Positions 62,604 through 64,000 of a DNA stretch of 64,000 nucleotides are shown here, in pieces. The DNA lies in NCBI GenBank assembly GCA_964574815.1, contig CAZNPL010000010.1:62001-126000 (forward strand). The letters run 5' to 3'. Position numbers and translations under genes: made by a program. The stretch comes from CAZNPL01 sp964574815 (GTDB lineage Bacteria; Planctomycetota; Phycisphaerae; UBA1845). Numbering within the stretch: the stretch's first letter is position 1; each line of letters begins with the position of its first letter. Under the pieces are notes generated by a model, which did not search any database, was not told the origin of the DNA, and saw only the letters and a program-made list of their open reading frames with translations.

Positions 62604-63539
62604 CTACGCGACGATGCTCTTGAAATACTCGATGGTCCTGGCCAACCCTTCGTCCAGCGACATCATCGGTCGCCAGTCCAGCATTGCTTCGGCTCGGCTG
62701 ATGTCCGGGCATCGACGTTGGGGATCGTCCTGCGGCAGCGGCAAGGCCGTCGTTTTGAGTTCGCGTCCCAGGATTCTTGCGACGTGCGCGGCCACGTCCG
62801 TGATGGTATTCTCGTCGGGGTTACCGAGGTTGACGGGCTCGTGGGCTTCGGCTCCTTCGTACGCGGCCAGACGCATCAGGCCCTCGATGAGATCGCTGAC
62901 GTAGCAGAAGCTACGTGTCTGTTGCCCATCGCCGTAGATGGTCAGGGGTTCGTTTCGGATCGCGCCGACGATGAAGTTCGAGACGACTCTTCCATCGCCG
63001 ACGGCCATGCGGGGTCCGTAGGTATTGAAAATTCGGGCGATCCGGATGTCCACACCATTCTGGCGGTGGTAGTTCATCATGAGCGACTCAGCCACTCGCT
63101 TGCCTTCATCGTAGCAGCTTCGTGGACCGAGGGGGTTCACGTGTCCCCAGTAATCCTCTCGTTGGGGGTGAACGGTGGGGTCGCCGTAGACTTCGCTGGT
63201 GGAGGCGAGCAGGACCCTGGCCCCGACGCGTTTGGCCATCCCGAGCATGTTGAGCGAGCCCATCACCGACGTTTTGATGGTCTTGACCGGATTCTGCTGG
63301 TAGTGGATGGGTGAAGCTGGACAGGCGAGATTGAAGATCCAGTCGACCTCCAGCAGTATCGGCTGCACGACGTCGTGGCGGATGAACTCGAAATCCGCTC
63401 TCCCGAGCAGATGGTGGATATTGCGTTTCGAGCCGGTGAACAGGTTGTCCAGGCCGATGACCTCATGGCCATCGGCGAGAAGCCGATCGCACAGATGACT
63501 GCCCAGGAATCCGGCCCCGCCGGTCACGAGAACGCGCAT
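62604..63539 (-). CDS. uxs: UDP-glucuronate decarboxylase (UDP-xylose synthase)
   Basis: 311 aa from ATG 63539, preceded by a strong GGAGG 6 nt upstream. Extended short-chain dehydrogenase: VTGGAGFLGSHL (NAD loop, residues 5-16), LDNLFTGSKRNI, ACPASPIHYQQNP, STSEVYGDP, SCYDEGKRVAE (catalytic Tyr and Lys) and RIFNTYGPRMAVGDGRVV. These are the signatures of Uxs, which turns UDP-glucuronate into UDP-xylose. It supplies a pentose donor to the cluster. It overlaps the upstream gene by 16 nt. Confidence 0.93.
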   Translation of the reverse strand: MRVLVTGGAGFLGSHLCDRLLADGHEVIGLDNLFTGSKRNIHHLLGRADFEFIRHDVVQPILLEVDWIFNLACPASPIHYQQNPVKTIKTSVMGSLNMLGMAKRVGARVLLASTSEVYGDPTVHPQREDYWGHVNPLGPRSCYDEGKRVAESLMMNYHRQNGVDIRIARIFNTYGPRMAVGDGRVVSNFIVGAIRNEPLTIYGDGQQTRSFCYVSDLIEGLMRLAAYEGAEAHEPVNLGNPDENTITDVAAHVARILGRELKTTALPLPQDDPQRRCPDISRAEAMLDWRPMMSLDEGLARTIEYFKSIVA

Positions 63540-64000
63540 GGTACACCTCCAGGCGGCAAGTATATCGGGCTGACGAAAGACAGCCATCTTGCAGCTGTTA
63601 GGTTGGCATCGCTTGCGGCTTGCCCGGCCGGCGCCTGATCCGGGAACGGCTTTGTCGTGTCATTTGCGAAGACAACCTGAAAGACAGGGCCGAGGCGGAT
63701 GAATTCGTATTTCGGATCGCGTAACGCGGGGGGCAGTTGCTTCTGATCATCGGTGATTGTGAACACGCGCCCGGCACCGATGGCCTCGACTAGTTCGGGC
63801 GACGTCGGATCGAGCGGTTCGAGCCAGTTCTGAAATCGTTCTGCCCCAGGGATGCGCACATCGCGCCGGAAGCCTGAAACGGCCTGGAGGTAAACCAGGG
63901 TTGGCATCGGCGTCGAGTCGACGGCGAGGACGGCTTCGGGCGGCAGTGCTTCGAGGGTTTCTTGGGCGAACTTCTGCGGGCCCGTGTAGCCGTGCCGCCA
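63524..64000 (-). CDS. C-terminal part of an unidentified protein (5' end outside window)
   Basis: The frame is open to the right edge of the window, so only the last 158 residues are seen. It reads WRHGYTGPQKFAQETLEALP at the edge, then EAVLAVDSTPMPTLVYLQAVSGFRRDV and FVSPIYLPPGG later. The phrase of the type LPPEAVLAVDSxPxPTLVYLQ recalls the C-terminal soluble part of DUF2723/GT-C-type membrane proteins, which is only a suggestion. Its end overlaps the uxs start, so it belongs to the same operon. Confidence 0.65.
   Translation of the reverse strand, partial: WRHGYTGPQKFAQETLEALPPEAVLAVDSTPMPTLVYLQAVSGFRRDVRIPGAERFQNWLEPLDPTSPELVEAIGAGRVFTITDDQKQLPPALRDPKYEFIRLGPVFQVVFANDTTKPFPDQAPAGQAASDANLTAARWLSFVSPIYLPPGGVPCAFS

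Overview
The window looks like part of a high-GC planctomycete-type chromosome (Planctomycetota, possibly Phycisphaerae-like). The reasons are an alternative complex III operon, an exosortase/EpsI pair, FG-GAP and Cys-rich lipoproteins, TMTC-like TPR membrane proteins and a very large polysaccharide locus. The lineage call is an inference from gene content; no rRNA or tRNA gene was seen.

Layout. 1-5.8 kb (minus): respiratory alternative complex III genes actA, actB, actC, actD and the first codons of the next subunit. 6.0-7.9 kb (minus): an unknown membrane-anchored protein and a squalene/phytoene synthase. 8.0-12.8 kb (plus): a polyprenyl-phosphate sugar-1-phosphate transferase, a secreted protein with a sorting-signal-like C-terminus, an amidohydrolase-fold protein that has lost most metal ligands, and an M20 peptidase. 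12.9-14.5 kb (minus): a small lipoprotein, a DUF2304 protein and a GT2. 15.0-26.9 kb (mostly plus): first polysaccharide block, with three paralogous GT-C/TPR proteins, a GT2, a flippase, a methyltransferase, a sulfotransferase (minus) and a capsule-type glycosyltransferase. 27.2-28.4 kb (minus): moaB and a GGQ release-factor-like protein.

28.6-44.1 kb is a secreted/surface-protein island. It holds two FG-GAP lipoproteins, an exosortase with EpsI and a zinc-ribbon membrane protein (minus), two giant Cys-rich lipoproteins ending in beta-helix domains, and a TlpA-like thioredoxin. The two giant proteins share an exactly repeated 851-bp segment. Convergent hairpins at 44.1-44.2 kb close the island.

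44.4-64.0 kb is one long minus-strand exopolysaccharide cluster. In transcription order: a C-terminal fragment of an unknown protein, UDP-glucuronate decarboxylase, two GT4s, DUF362, GT4, hexapeptide acyltransferase, PaaK-like adenylate-forming enzyme, bi-domain oxidoreductase, two methyltransferases, Wzy-like polymerase, sulfotransferase, a flippase fused to a GT4, and an AsnB-type amidotransferase. Junctions are very short or overlapping, so these probably act together to build, modify (methyl, acyl, sulfate, amide), flip and polymerise a lipid-linked glycan.
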